Origin: Steromphala cineraria
Lineage: Eukaryota > Mollusca > Gastropoda > Trochida > Trochidae
Direction of reading: 5' to 3'
Assembly (NCBI GenBank): GCA_916613615.1
Contig: OU744728.1
Location: forward strand, 106,001-170,000
Length of the DNA: 64,000 nt
Numbering within the stretch: the first letter of the stretch is position 1; each line of letters opens with the position of its first letter. Both the position numbers and the translations under genes were made by a program. The notes under the pieces were generated by a model, which searched no databases, was not told where the DNA came from, and saw only the letters and a program-made list of their open reading frames with translations. Below are positions 21,288-35,400 of the stretch, piece after piece.

Positions 21288-21433
21288 CGCCAGTGTTACT
21301 GTGACTAGTTGTCTACCGCATAGCATCTCTTGACATAACCTCTCTGTACCTTGTACTTCCGGGTCAAGTAAAACCACGCTCTACTTCGAAGTCGTGTTTG
21401 TTGTTGTCTCTGGTTGTTGTGGCCATACTGGCG
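21288..21433 (+). repeat. 3' LTR (146 bp)
   Basis: Exact copy of the 5' LTR, followed by the CAG target duplication and the continuation of the interrupted host repeat. Confidence 0.88.
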
Positions 21434-21954
21434 CAGGGAGCATTTGCATGTGTCGCAACCCTATTTTTGCATTTTTGAAAATTTGAGTGACCAAGAGTTA
21501 TGCCCCTTGAAAAAGAGCGATTACATCAAAATACAGAATGTTCTGGGACCAAAATGAAAGAAAAACAAGCTGTGGTTGTTAAACCCCAAGGTCAAGGTCA
21601 AGAGGTCCGAAGTTATGACATCACCAGAAAGGTATTATCATGATGGATGCACGTGTGAAATATCAAAGGTCTACCCCCAAGCAATTAAATGTTATGAGCA
21701 AGGTTTAAGTTAAGGTTTTTTGTGACAAAGAGCTTGAGAGACAGATAGGGCAAAAACATTATACATGTACCCCTAGAATCTAAAAGGACAATGGAAATCT
21801 CTGACAAATAAAATGTAATGATATGAAAGAACGAAATCGCCTATTGATTGTAAAATAATTTATTTGAATAAAAATGTACTTAGAATCGCAAATTACAATT
21901 ATCACAGTCTTGGGATATATGAACAAAAACTGAAAAAAAGATTGGTATTGATTA
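21434..21954. other. continuation of the repeat interrupted by the LTR element, then non-coding
   Basis: The first ~110 bases match the copy at 15710-15820 (GGAGCATTTGCATGTG, TTTTTGCATTTTTGAAAATTT, GTTATGCCCC). The remainder is AT-rich and unassigned. Confidence 0.5.
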
Positions 21955-22190
21955 ACAAAGCGCAGTTCCTTTGGTTATATCAAGGTGTGACAAGACTGGT
22001 TATAATGAGCTCTAGGCGCAGTTCCTTTTGTTATATTCAAGGTGTGACAAGACTGGTTATAATGAGCTCTAGGCGCAGTTCCTTTGGTTATATTCAAGTT
22101 GTGACAAGACTGGTTATAATGAGCTCTAGGCACAGTTCCTTTTGTTATATTCAAGGTGTTACAAGACTGGTTATAATGAGACAGTTAATG
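21955..22190. repeat. 57 bp minisatellite, about four copies
   Basis: Units contain CAAGGTGTGACAAGACTGG and TTATAATGAGCTCTAGGCGC. The 57 bp period keeps a frame open (a 19-residue peptide repeat), but neither edge has coding context. Confidence 0.8.
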
Positions 22191-23474
22191 AGAAACAACA
22201 TCTTGGATATCAGGTTGTCATCTCTCTAGTCAAGTGATCATTCTCTTCTCTATCTCCAGCCCTCTTCATCTATTGTGGCTATTTATTGCGCTGAAACCCT
22301 CAAGCATTGGCTGGAATGAGCACTAGTGGTACTGTACTGAATTCAGAACAGTTCACTACTGCAGAAAAAGTTGCTGAGCCCCTTGCAGATTTGAACCCAA
22401 AGCAGTAACCACTGTGCTTCCCACACAAAACGACAACAACTTTAAAAATACAAATCTGATGTTAAATGTATCAGCTCAGCTGATCAACAAAATTCTTATA
22501 GAAAATTATCTTTTCCCATCAAAAAGAAAATTTGCAAATTTATATTATTGTGAATATTAAGTTACAGCACTTTTTTCCTGTGAAAGTGAAATTTTAAAAT
22601 TCAAGCATAACATTTTTGGTATATATAGGATAAAAGTGACACACCTCAATAAGCTTTAAGCATCATGGTGGCTCCTACATTCTCCTTCATGATTCCAACA
22701 ATGACCCCCTTCTGCATTTCCCTTCATCATTTTCATTCTGCATTCCATTATTCCAATTCTTGACCCCTCATGTACTCCCCTTCATTAATCCAATTCTTGA
22801 CCCCTCATGTTTTCTCATTATTTAATCCCTTCTGTACTCCTCCAGTTCCCAATTCATTATTTATTTATTACTTTACCCCAATTCTTGACCCCTGTTGTAT
22901 TCAACAACTTGCCTCTTGGTTAACTTTGGTTTGACCTTGCAGAACTTGAAGAAGTTGCATATAGACACAGATTGTCTTCACATCACATAGATGATATGTT
23001 GCATCTCTATGTTGTTCTACAAAAAATCCATTAAAATAATAACCCAAAGTGTTGACAAGATGACATACCTCATCCAACTATTTGTTTCTGACATAATACC
23101 CTGACACCATACATAAGGAGTGAGCAAATTTCCAGAGGACCTCGCAATGTCAACTGTACACCTGTTGGAAATTGATGTTCGCACATTGTGTCTCCGACAT
23201 TGTTAAATCAATGGAATCACATTATCTGCAATATTAGAAATTCTTGTATTTGTAAGGTTTTGTCCCTTGTGAGATCTGAACACAAGACAAGTAAGGAGTA
23301 TCAGCTGGTACAGTCATTGCTGGCTGCTTTGCTTCCTTATAAGGAAGTTCGAACCACAAGGACATGACACCAAGAAGAATCAGAATTTGTACTACCGAGA
23401 TAGTGTTATCAAATCCTAAAATGTTATGTTTGTTCACCATCGTACTGACACATATCTCTAGTGGAGTCTCTAGT
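22191..23474. other. non-coding, 3' side of NUDT6
   Basis: Contains a short imperfect repeat of TTCTTGACCCCTCATG phrases near 22755-22890. It probably includes the NUDT6 3' UTR. The nearest clear minus-strand AATAAA-like signals are in the TTTATTTATT tract near 22858-22870. No FGF2-like gene, which overlaps NUDT6 antisense in vertebrates, is seen here. Confidence 0.4.
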
Positions 23475-26400
23475 CTAGTGGTCTATTTTCTGTAGCAGTT
23501 TGACCTTGTCCTGCACACTGTACAGATGGTTGTAGTGTTTGCCGTCGAAGGATCTGACGAGACTTGGCACCATCCCCAGCCCTCCGTGAGACAGCGACTC
23601 CTTGTAGCACCGGGCGATGTGACGGTTACCCACCGACATCTCCTCGTGGCTGATATACTCATCCAGCTGTAAAAACATCATCATGACTGAAGGCCAAACT
23701 GCACTATAAGTGGTTACAGTATTTTGTTTGAACAGATTATTTTTTTCAATAACATACTATGCTCTAGGTTAGGCAAAACCAAATTTAACCGCTCTTGTCC
23801 TAAATGTCATGGACACTCATATACTACTCAAAAGTAGTTATGGGTCAAACCTTTATTTCATCATGATAAATTAAAAGACAAACATAGCGTAGCTGCAGTA
23901 TGGTTCTACACAGAGAAATGTTGCACAGAAACTTGATTGCACAGTGACAATGATGCAATTCAAACTAAAAGCAGCATCATCATTGAAGTGTTTTTCATAC
24001 TCAAGTGGTTCACATAAAATGTATGAAACCTGTTAAAATGCATAATCTGCTCATAAGACACCGACCACATTGCAAACAGTTTCATGGACCCTTATTTTGG
24101 GCAAGATATGGTGTCTATTCAGGATGCTGTCGTACTCATTGTTTTTAAACATGGCTATACTGAACACATTTAAAAACAAATTCTGCTTTCTGTGTAAAAA
24201 AACTTGCAGAAAACAAGTTTGACCCTTAACTTCTTTTGAGTAGCATAAGAAATCCTCTAAATACTAACTCCTACAACTTACATCCATCCACTGACACTTG
24301 CCGACCTCATGTTGACAGGGTTTGATCTCCTCACTGACCGGTCTCATCACACACACGAAGTAGATGTCCGAGCAGCCGTACCGGTAGTTGTGCTGCTGAC
24401 GGAACATGAGCACAGACTCAAAATGACACTCAACTCCCGTCTCCTCAAACACCTCCCGCTTAGCTGTCTCGCCCAGGTCCTCTCCTGCAGGCCAACATTC
24501 AGTGAGTTAGGGATTGAATCAGATAGTCAGGGAGTAAGTTAGTGATTCAATGGGTGATTCGGTGAGTGGGTGATTCTGTAAATTAGTAAAGGAGTTAGTT
24601 AATCAGTGAATGGATGAGTCGGTTAGTCAATGAGTGAGCCAGTAAGTGAGTCAATAAGTGAATCAATAAGTCATAGTGCCCTATACCAACATCAAAGTCC
24701 TGCACATGCACCTGCTAAGTTATCACGCTATGCCTCCATCAAACCCTGAACAAGCACCTGCTAAGTCATCACCCTATGCCTCAATCAAACCCTGCACAAG
24801 TTAAGTTATCACCCTGTAACTCAATCAAACCCTGAACAAGCACCTGCTCTGTCATCACCCTGTGCACACATCAACCCCTGAAAAATCACTTGCTAAGTCA
24901 CCCTCCCCCATGCATCTTAGTTCTATCCAAACCCTGCACAAGGACCTGCTATCTTGTTACCTTTGTCTGCGTGTCCCCCGGGCAGCTTCCAGTGAGGTCT
25001 GGTCTGGAACCTCTCCTGTATAGTGAGCACCTGCTGTTTGCTGTTCACCACAAAGCCTCCTACTCCTAGTGTGAAACAGACATCATCAATTAGTTCCAAC
25101 TGAACTCTTTACAGGACATCATATGAATTAGTTCCAGCTGAACTCTTTACAGGACATCATATCAATTAGTTCCAACTGAACTCTTTACAGGACATCATAT
25201 CAATTAGTTCCAGCTGAACTCTTTACAGGACATCATATCAATTAGTTCCAACTGAACTCTTTACAGGACATCATATGAATTAGTTCCAACTGAACTCTTT
25301 ACAGGACATCATCAATTAGTTCCAACTGAACTCTTTACAGGACATCACATCACTTAGTTCCAACTGAACTCTTTACAGGACATCATCAATTAGTTCCAAC
25401 TGAACTCTTTACAGGACATCACATCACTTAGTTCCAACTGAACTCTTTACAGGACATCATCAATTAGTTCCAACTGAACTCTTTACAGGACATCACATCA
25501 CTTAGTTCCAACTATAGACTATAGATTATGATGGTTTTGGAGAAGATTAGAAAGCATAACTTTATATAAATGCCTGCCACATCTATATTTGAGGGGAACA
25601 CTCTCTGTAAGTTATATCCAGACAATACTTTAGATTTGGAGATGCAGAAGATGCCAATTGTGAAGTAGAACAATGTCTTTGCTATTAGAAAACTCACCAT
25701 TTTGATTAGTGAACTAACGTATCATTTCTAGTTTTCAATGAAATGCAAGAAAATGAAAATGCAAAATTGTCTTTCTTTGTAAGCCAGTTTAATATGATTA
25801 AAAACATGTAAAAAAAATTAAAATTCTGCCTAATTAACGCTAGGTTATGAGTAAGATATGCACTTCAGCTCTTCTCTGAGATGAGATTAGCATCCCTTTG
25901 GTCAAGACTCACCGATGTATTGGTTTGCGTACTCGGGCAGATTGTTGGGTTCATCGGTGGGCAGCCATCTGCTCATCATCACGTAGCCAGGCTGGGCGTG
26001 GTGGAAGTCAAACTCCAACTGGGGACACAAACAATATAGTCATTGGATATGTAGCTCATCATCACGTAGCCAGGCTGAGCGTGGTGGAAGTCAAACTCCA
26101 ACTGGGGACACAAACAATATAGTCATTGGATATGTAGCTCATCATCACGTAGCCAGGCTGGGCGTGGTGGAAGTCAAACTCCAACTGGGGACACAAACAA
26201 TATAGTCATTGGATATGTAGCTCATCATCACGTAGCCAGGCTGGGCGTGGTGGAAGTCAAACTCCAACTGGGGACACAAACAATATAACCATTGGATATG
26301 TAGCTCATCATCACGTAGCCAGGCTGGGCGTGGTGGAAGTCAAACTCCAACTGGGGACACAAACAATATAGTCATTGGATATGTAGCTCATCATCACGTA

Positions 26401-29400
26401 GCCAGGCTGGGCGTGGTGGAAGTCAAACTCCAACTGGGGACACAAACAATATAGTCATTGGATATGTAGCTCATCATCACGTAGCCAGGCTGGGCGTGGT
26501 GGAAGTCAAACTCCAACTGGGGACACAAACAATATAGTCATTGGATATGTAGCTCATCATCATGTAGCCAGGCTGGGCGTGGTGGAAGTCAAACTCCAAC
26601 TGGGGACACAAACAATATAACCATTGGATATGTAGCTCATCATCACGTAGCCAGGCTGGGCGTGGTGGAAGTCAAACTCCAACTGGGGACACAAACAATA
26701 TAGTCATTGGATATGTAGCTCATCATCACGTAGCCAGGCTGGGCGTGGTGGAAGTCAAACTCCAACTGGGGACACAAACAATATAGTCATTGGATATGTA
26801 GCTCATCATCACGTAGCCAGGCTGGGCGTGGTGGAAGTCAAACTCCAACTGGGGACACAAACAATATAGTCATTGGATATGTAGCTCATCATCACGTAGC
26901 CAGGCTGGGCGTGGTGGAAGTCAAACTCCAACTGGGGACACAAACAATATAACCATTGGATATGTAGCTCATCATCACGTAGCCAGGCTGGGCCTGGTGG
27001 AAGTCAAACTCCAACTGGGGACACAAACAATATAACCATTGGATATGTAGCTCATCATCACGTAGCCAGGCTGGGCGTGGTGGAAGTCAAACTCCAACTG
27101 GGGACACAAACAATATAGTCATTGGATATGTAGCTCATCATTACGTAGCCAGGCTGGGCGTGGTGGAAGTCAAACTCCAACTGGGGACACAAACAATATA
27201 GTCATTGGATATGTAGCTCATCATCACGTAGCCAGGCTGGGCGTGGTGGAAGTCAAACTCCAACTGGGGACACAAACAATATAGTCATTGGATATGTAGC
27301 TCATCATCAAGTAGCCAGGCTGGGCGTGGTGGAAGTCAAACTCCAACTGGGGACACAAACAATATAGCCATTGGATATGTAGCTCATCATCACGTAGCCA
27401 GGCTGGGCGTGGTGGAAGTCAAACTCCAACTGGGGACACAAACAATAAAACCATTGGATATGTAGCTCATCATCACGTAGCCAGACTGGGCGTGGTGGAA
27501 GTCAAACTCCAACTGGGGACACAAACAATAAAACCATTGGATATGTAGCTCATCATCACGTAGCCAGGCTGGGCGTGGTGGAAGTCAAACTCCAACTGGG
27601 GACACAAACAATAAAACCATTGGATATGTAGCTCATCATCACGTAGCCAGACTGGGCGTGGTGGAAGTCAAACTCCAACTGGGGACACAAACAATATAGT
27701 CATTGGATATGTAGCTCATCATCACGTAGCCAGGCTGGGCGTGGTGGAAGTCAAACTCCAACTGGGGACACAAACAATATAGTCATTGGATATGTAGCTC
27801 ATCATCACGTAGCCAGGCTGGGCGTGGTGGAAGTCAAACTCCAACTGGGGACACAAACAATATAACCATTGGATATGTAGCTCATCATCACGTAGCCAGG
27901 CTGGGCGTGGTGGAAGTCAAACTCCAACTGGGGACACAAACAATATAGTCATTGGATATGTAGCTCATCATCACGTAGCCAGGCTGGGCGTGGTGGAAGT
28001 CAAACTCCAACTGGGGACACAAACAATATAGTCATTGGATATGTAGCTCATCATTACGTAGCCAGGCTGGGCGTGGTGGAAGTCAAACTCCAACTGGGGA
28101 CACAAACAATATAGTCATTGGATATGTAGCTCATCATTACGTAGCCAGGCTGGGCGTGGTGGAAGTCAAACTCCAACTGGGGACACAAACAATATAGTCA
28201 TTGGATATGTAGCTCATCATCACGTAGCCAGGCTGGGCGTGGTGGAAGTCAAACTCCAACTGGGGACACAAACAATATAGTCATTGGATATGTAGCTCAT
28301 CATCAAGTAGCCAGGCTGGGCGTGGTGGAAGTCAAACTCCAACTGGGGACACAAACAATATAGTCATTGGATATGTAGCTCATCATCACGTAGCCAGGCT
28401 GGGCGTGGTGGAAGTCAAACTCCAACTGGGGACACAAACAATATAGTCATTGGATATGTAGCTCATCATCACGTAGCCAGACTGGGCGTGGTGGAAGTCA
28501 AACTCCAACTGGGGACACAAACAATAAAACCATTGGATATGTAGCTCATCATTACGTAGCCAGGCTGGGCGTGGTGGAAGTCAAACTCCAACTGGGGACA
28601 CAAACAATATAACCATTGGATATGTAGCTCATCAGGCCATCGATACATGTCATTCATATTGTCACCAAATTCATAAATCAGTTAAAACCTTCAGCTAAGG
28701 AGTCTGCACACAAGGTTTCAGCTTTCCACTTCCTGGGGAGTAAAGTTTCAAGTGTAGAAGTGACCAGAGCTGTAGGGGAGTAAAGTTTCAAGTGTAGAAG
28801 TGACCAGAACTGTAGGGCATGGGTATAATATTACCCATCAGTTCAGAAGTTTGTTTGCAAGGTTCAGATTATTAAAGAGACACAGAGTATGTTGATAGGA
28901 TCACATGTCAAATTTTGAAATCGATGTTATTACATCGGGAACCACTAACTGTTACTGAAAATAACAAGTTAAAGGTCAATCAGTACATTAGAGGGAAAAT
29001 ACGGTCATTCAATGTCGGGATTTTGATCGAAAACCGGACAATGTGGCTCGAGTGGCGCGCGCAAATTTGCCAAACATGATTTTGAAACTTTGCCATAAGC
29101 TGACAGGAAGTAGACAAGTTGTAGCTTATCAGAACCAAATTAAATTTGAAGAAAGATACTCTGTGTCACTTAAAGAGTCGAAATGTACATGTACTATGTG
29201 TTAAAGTTCTGATGGTGTGCCAGATGACCAATAGCAGATACATTAACGTTTATTAATACATGACATTCATATATCAACAAGTAATCCAAGTTGACAGTGT
29301 GCAGTAAACATTCAACGTAATAATCACTATCACCATTCAATTTATATTCATATTTGTTGAAAATGTCCTGAAGAAGCTATTTTTTCAAAGAACATATTTC

Positions 29401-32400
29401 TGAAACAACGTCAAAAGAACCAACCTTAACCAATCTAGGGACAAGAGTCGTGTAGCCGTTCGTGATCTTGATCCACACCCCTCGTATCTTTGTTGATTTC
29501 CACTCACTCACAGCAGCTGCAAGAGTTTGATCATTTGCAATTACCACCAGTATCACATTCCGGGTATTTCATAGTCATACTTATCAATCTTACAGTCACA
29601 ATACAACATGATAGCAATCATTGGCTGTTTGAGTTGCATTGTAGAAGTTGATGGTATAAGGAAGACAAGAGTAATTCTATGGATGAACAACTTCTTTATT
29701 TAAAAGTAGCAACGATTCACCATATGCTTGAAACGGTATAAGAATGTATGTACCGAAAGGTTGATACTATTAAATAAAGAAGTTGTTCATCCATAGAATA
29801 GCAATCTTCACAAATACCATGTTGGACTTATCAAGGGAGGAAGAGTGAGTGAGACAAGATTAATCCACTAAACAATTCTCATTCATTATTTCATCTCATC
29901 ATAGCATTTAAATCAGAATTTTGCTCCCCCTATGTTGTTATCTCATTGAAGTAGTTATAAGCGACATGAAAACTTCCCCCTTGTAGGAGTGAGTGAGACA
30001 AGATGAATCCACTAATTATCATGGAAAAACAACCTGGCTTCACCTCCGGCAATATAAGATGACATCAGAGCATTGTAGTTATAAGTGACATGAAACTTCC
30101 CCCTTGTAGGAAATATCATATCCATTTAAATCCTAGTTTAACTTTGCAAGGCAAATATTTAATCAATCTAACTTTTTACAACAATTGAATGTTTTTGGCC
30201 AACTTTACAGCTTAGGTTACACTGGCTAATTGGCAGCTTACCAGCATATTGGCCGTAAAGAAAATCAAGTGCACCCTGTTACAACTTTACAAAGAGGCTT
30301 GGTTTGCTTCGACTATTGATAATAGGAGGGGGTTGGGTAGTCAGAAAATGGTCACGAAGGTCAGACAAAAGATTGATGTGAATGATAATCTGATTTCCTA
30401 GCTTCCATTTAACTTCGAGACAATGATTTTAAGCATTTTTTTTTAGCTCTTTAAGGTCACATGTTAAAAACGAACCTTCCAGGTTCTGAATAAAGTCATC
30501 ATCATCTTCAAACTTCTGGTCCCCAACATTGAAAGTGACGCTGTTGAATCTGAATACGAAAAAATATTGAACATAAAACTGCCATTTTAGCAGTTGGTAA
30601 TACCCTTAGAGAAAGCCAATAGTTTGCAATACTCTTTAAGGGAAAGCCAGAAGTTAGTAACACACCTTAATGAAAAACAAGAAGTTGGTATGGTGATACT
30701 CCTAAAGGGAAAGCCAGAAGTTGGAAGCCAGAGGCCAAAAGTTGGTAATACTCCTAAAGGGAAAGCCAGAAGTTGTTATACTCCTAAAGGGAAAGCCAGA
30801 AGTTGGTAATACTCCTAAAGGGAAAGCCAGAAGATGGTAATACTCCTAAAGGGAAAGCCAGAAGATGGTAATACTCCTAAAGGGAAAGCCAGAAGTTGTA
30901 ATACTCCTAAAGGGAAAGCCACAAGATGGTTAATACTCCTAAAGGGAAAGCCAGAAGTTGGTAATACTCCTAAAGGGAAAGCCAGAAGTTGTAATACTCC
31001 TAAAGGGAAAGCCAGAAGTTGTAATACACCTAAAGGGAAAGCCAGAAGATGGTAATACTCCTAAAGGGAAAGACAGAAGTTAGTAACACACCTTAATGAA
31101 AAACAAGAAGTTGGTATGGTGATACTCCTAAAGGGAAAGCCAGAAGTTGGAAGCCAGAGGCCAAAGGTTGGTTATACTCCTAAAGGGAAAGCCAGAAGTT
31201 GTAATACACCTAAAGGGAAAGCCAGAAGTTGTAATACTCCTAAAGGGAAAGCCAGAAGATGGTAATACTCCTAAAGGGAAAGCCAGAAGTTGTAATACTC
31301 CTAAAGGGAAAGCCAGAAGATGGTAATACTCCTAAAGGGAAAGCCAGAAGATGGTAATACTCCTAAAGGGAAAGCCAGAAGTTGAATACACCTAAAGGGA
31401 AAGCCAGAAAATGGTAATACTCCTAAAAGGAAAGCCAGAAGATGGTAATACACCTAAAGGGAAAGCCAGAAGTTGTAATACTCCTAAAGTGAAAGCCAGA
31501 AGATTGTAATACTCCTAAAGGGAAAGCCAGAAGTTGTAATACTCCTAAAGGGAAAGTCAGAAGTTGTAATACACCTAAAGGGAAAGCCAGAAGTTGTAAT
31601 ACTCCTAAAGGGAAAGCCAGAAGATGGTAATACTCCTAAAGGGAAAGCCAGAAGTTGTAATACACCTAAAGGGAAAGCCAGAAGTTGTAATACACCTAAA
31701 GGGAAAGCCAGAAGATGGTAATACTCCTAAAGAGAAAGCCAGAAGATGGTAATACACCTAAAGGGAAAGCCAGAAGTTGTAATACACCTAAAGGGAAAGC
31801 CAGAAGTTGGTAATACTCCTAAAGGGAAAGCCAGAAGATGGTAATACTCCTAAAGGGAAAGCCAGAAGATGGTAATACTCCTAAAGGGAAAGCCAGTAGT
31901 TGTAATACTCCTACAGGGAAAGCCAGAAGTTGTTATACACCTAAAGGGAAAGCCAGTAGTTGTAATACTCCTAAAGGGAAAGCCAGAAGATGGTAATACT
32001 CCTAAAGGGAAAGCCAGAAGATGGTAATACTCCTAAAGGGAAAGCCAGAAGATGGCAATACTCCTAAAGGGAAAGCCAGAAGATGGTAATACTCCTTAAG
32101 GGAAAGCCAGAAGATGGTAATACTCCTAAAGTGAAAGCCAGAAGATTGTAATACTCCTAAAGGGAAAGCCAGAAGTTGTAATACTCCTAAAGGGAAAGCC
32201 AGAAGATGGTAATACTCCTAAAGTGAAAGCCAGAAGATTGTAATACTCCTAAAGGGAAAGCCAGAAGTTGTAATACTCCTAAAGGGAAAGCCAGAAGTTG
32301 TAATACTCCTACAGGGAAAGCCAGAAGTTGTTATACACCTAAAGGGAAAGCCAGAAGTTGGTAATACTCCTAAAGGGAAAGCCAGAAGATGGTAATACTC

Positions 32401-35400
32401 CTAAAGGGAAAGCCAGAAGATGGCAATACTCCTAAAGGGAAAGCCAGAAGATGGTAATACTCCTTAAGGGAAAGCCAGAAGATGGTAATACTCCTAAAGT
32501 GAAAGCCAGAAGATTGTAATACTCCTAAAGGGAAAGCCAGAAGTTGTAATACTCCTAAAGGGAAAGCCAGAAGATGGTAATACTCCTAAAGTGAAAGCCA
32601 GAAGATTGTAATACTCCTAAAGGGAAAGCCAGAAGTTGTAATACTCCTAAAGGGAAAGCCAGAAGTTGTAATACACCTAAAGGGAAAGCCAGAAGTTGTA
32701 ATACTCCTAAAGGGAAAGCCAGAAGATGGTAATACACCTAAAGGGAAAGCCAGAAGATGGTAATACTCCTAAAGGGAAAGCCAGAAGATGGTAATACTCC
32801 TTAAGGGAAAGCCAGAAGTTGTAATACTCCTAAAGGGAAAGCCAGAAGATGGTAATACACCTAAAGGGAAAGCCAGAAGATGGTAATACTCCTAAAGGGA
32901 AAGCCAGAAGATGGTAATACACCTAAAGGGAAAGCCAGAAGATGGTAATACTCCTTAAGGGAAAGTCAGAAGTTGTAATACTCCTAAAGGGAAAGCCAGA
33001 AGATGGTAATACTCCTAAAGGGAAAGCCAGAAGATGGTAATACACCTAAAGGGAAAGCCAGAAGATGGTAATACTCCTTAAGGGAAAGCCAGAAGTTGTA
33101 ATACTCCTAAAGGGAAAGCCAGAAGATGGTAATACTCCTAAAGGGAAAGCCAGAAGATGGTAATACTCCTAAAGGGAAAGCCATAAGATGGTAATACTCC
33201 TTAAGGGAAAGCCAGAAGTTGTAATACTCCTAAAGGGAAAGCCAGAAGATGGTAATACACCTAAAGGGAAAGCCAGAAGATGGTAATACTCTTAAAGGGA
33301 AAGCCAGAAGATGGTAATACTCCTAAAGGGAAAGCCAGAAGATGGTAATACTCCTAAAGGGAAAGCCAGAAGATGGTAATACTCCTAAAGGGAAAGCCAG
33401 AAGTTGTAATACTCCTAAAGGGAAAGCCAGAAGTTGTAATGCTCCTAAAGGGAAAGCCAGAAGTTGTAATGCTCCTAAAGGGAAAGCCAGAAGATGGTAA
33501 TACACCTAAAGGGAAAGCCATAAGATGGTAATACTCCTTAAGGGAAAGCCAGAAGTTGTAATACTCCTAAAGGGAAAGCCAGAAGTTGTAATACTCCTTA
33601 AGGGAAAGCCAGAAGTTGTAATACTCCTAAAGGGAAAGCCAGAAGATGGTAATACTCCTAAAGGGAAAGCAAGAAGTTGTAATACTCCTAAAGGGAAAGC
33701 GAGAAGATGGTAATACTCCTAAAGGGAAAGCCAGAAGATGGTAATACTCCTAAAGGGAAAGCCAGAAGTTGTAATACACCTAAAGGGAAAGCCAGAAGTT
33801 GGTAATACTCCTAAAGGGAAAACCAGAAGATGGTAATACTCCTAAAGGGAAAGCCAGAAGATGGTAATACACCTAAAGGGAAAGCCAGAAGATGGTAATA
33901 CTCCTAAAGGGAAAGCCAGAAGATGGTAATACTCCTAAAGGGAAAGCCAGAAGTTGTAATACTCCTAAAGGGAAAGCCAGAAGTTGTAATACACCTAAAG
34001 GGAAAGCCAGAAGTTGGTAATACTCCTAAAGGGAAAGCCAGAAGATGGTAATACTCCTAAAGGGAAAGCCAGAAGATGGTAATACACCTAAAGGGAAAGC
34101 CAGAAGTTGTAATACACCTAAAGGGAAAGCCAGAAGATGTAATACACCTAAAGGGAAAGCCAGAAGATGGTAATACTCCTAAAGGGAAAGCCAGAAGATG
34201 GTAATACTCCTAAAGGGAAAGCCAGAAGATGGTAATACTCCTAAAGGGAAAGCCAGAAGTTGGTAATACACCTAAAGGGAAAGCCAGAAGATGGTAATAC
34301 ACCTAAAGGGAAAGCCAGTAGTTGTAATACTCCTAAAGGGAAAGCCAGAAGATGGTAATACACCTAAAGGGAAAGCCAGAAGATGGTAATACTCCTAAAG
34401 GGAAAGCCAGAAGATGGTAATACACCTAAAGGGAAAGCCAGAAGATGGTAATACTCCTAAAGGGAAAGCCAGAAGTTGTAATACTCCTAAAGGGAAAGCC
34501 AGAAGATGGTAATACTCCTAAAGGGAAAGCCAGAAGATGGTAATACTCCTAAAGGGAAAGCCAGAAGTTGTAATACACCTAAAGGGAAAGCCAGAGCCAG
34601 AAGTTGGTAATACTCCTAAAGGGAAAGCCAGAAGATGGTAATACACCTAAAGGGAAAGCCAGAAGATGGTAATACACCTAAAGGGAAAGCCAGAAGATGG
34701 TAATACTCCTAAAGGGAAAGCCAGAAGATGGTAATACTCCTAAAGGGAAAGCCAGAAGATGGTAATACACCTAAAGGGAAAGCCAGAAGATGGTAATACT
34801 CCTAAAGGGAAAGCCAGAAGTTGTAATACTCCTAAAGGGAAAGCCAGAAGATGGTAATACTCCTTAAGGGAAAGCCAGAAGTTGTAATACTCCTAAAGGG
34901 AAAGCCAGTAGTTGTAATACTCCTAAAGGGAAAGCCAGAAGATGGTAATACACCTAAAGGGAAAGCCAGAAGATGGTAATACACCTAAAGGGAAAGCCAG
35001 AAGATGGTAATACTCCTAAAGGGAAAGCCAGAAGATGGTAATACTCCTAAAGGGAAAGCCAGAAGATGGTAATACTCCTAAAGGGAAAGCCAGTAGTTGT
35101 AATACTCCTAAAGGGAAAGCCAGAAGATGGTAATACTCCTAAAGGGAAAGCCAGAAGTTGGTAATACACCTAAAGGGAAAGCCAGAAGTTGGTTATACTC
35201 CTAAAGGGAAAGCCAGAAGTTGGTAATACTCCTAAAGGGAAAGACAGAAGATGGTAATACACCTAAAGGGAAAGCCAGAAGTTGGTTATACTCCTAAAGG
35301 GAAAGCCAGAAGTTGTTATACACCTAAAGGGAAAGCCAGTAGTTGTAATACTCCTAAAGGGAAAGCCAGAAGTTGGTTATACTCCTAAAGGGAAAGCCAG

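Larger units (their letters stand above)
15878..21433 (+). mobile_element. complete Ty3/Gypsy-type LTR retrotransposon
   Basis: Two identical 146 bp LTRs enclose a single intact gag-pol frame. CAG directly precedes the left LTR and follows the right one. Excising the element plus one CAG restores a sequence that aligns without gaps to the paralogous repeat copy near 15708-15724, giving an internal empty-site control. Identical LTRs and an open frame imply a recent insertion. The Gypsy assignment rests on the PR-RT-RNase H-INT order and RT motifs. Confidence 0.88.

Noticed and set aside
21434..23474. An FGF2-like gene overlapping NUDT6 antisense, as in vertebrates
   Set aside because: No plus-strand frame here resembles an FGF; the area is repeat and AT-rich non-coding DNA.
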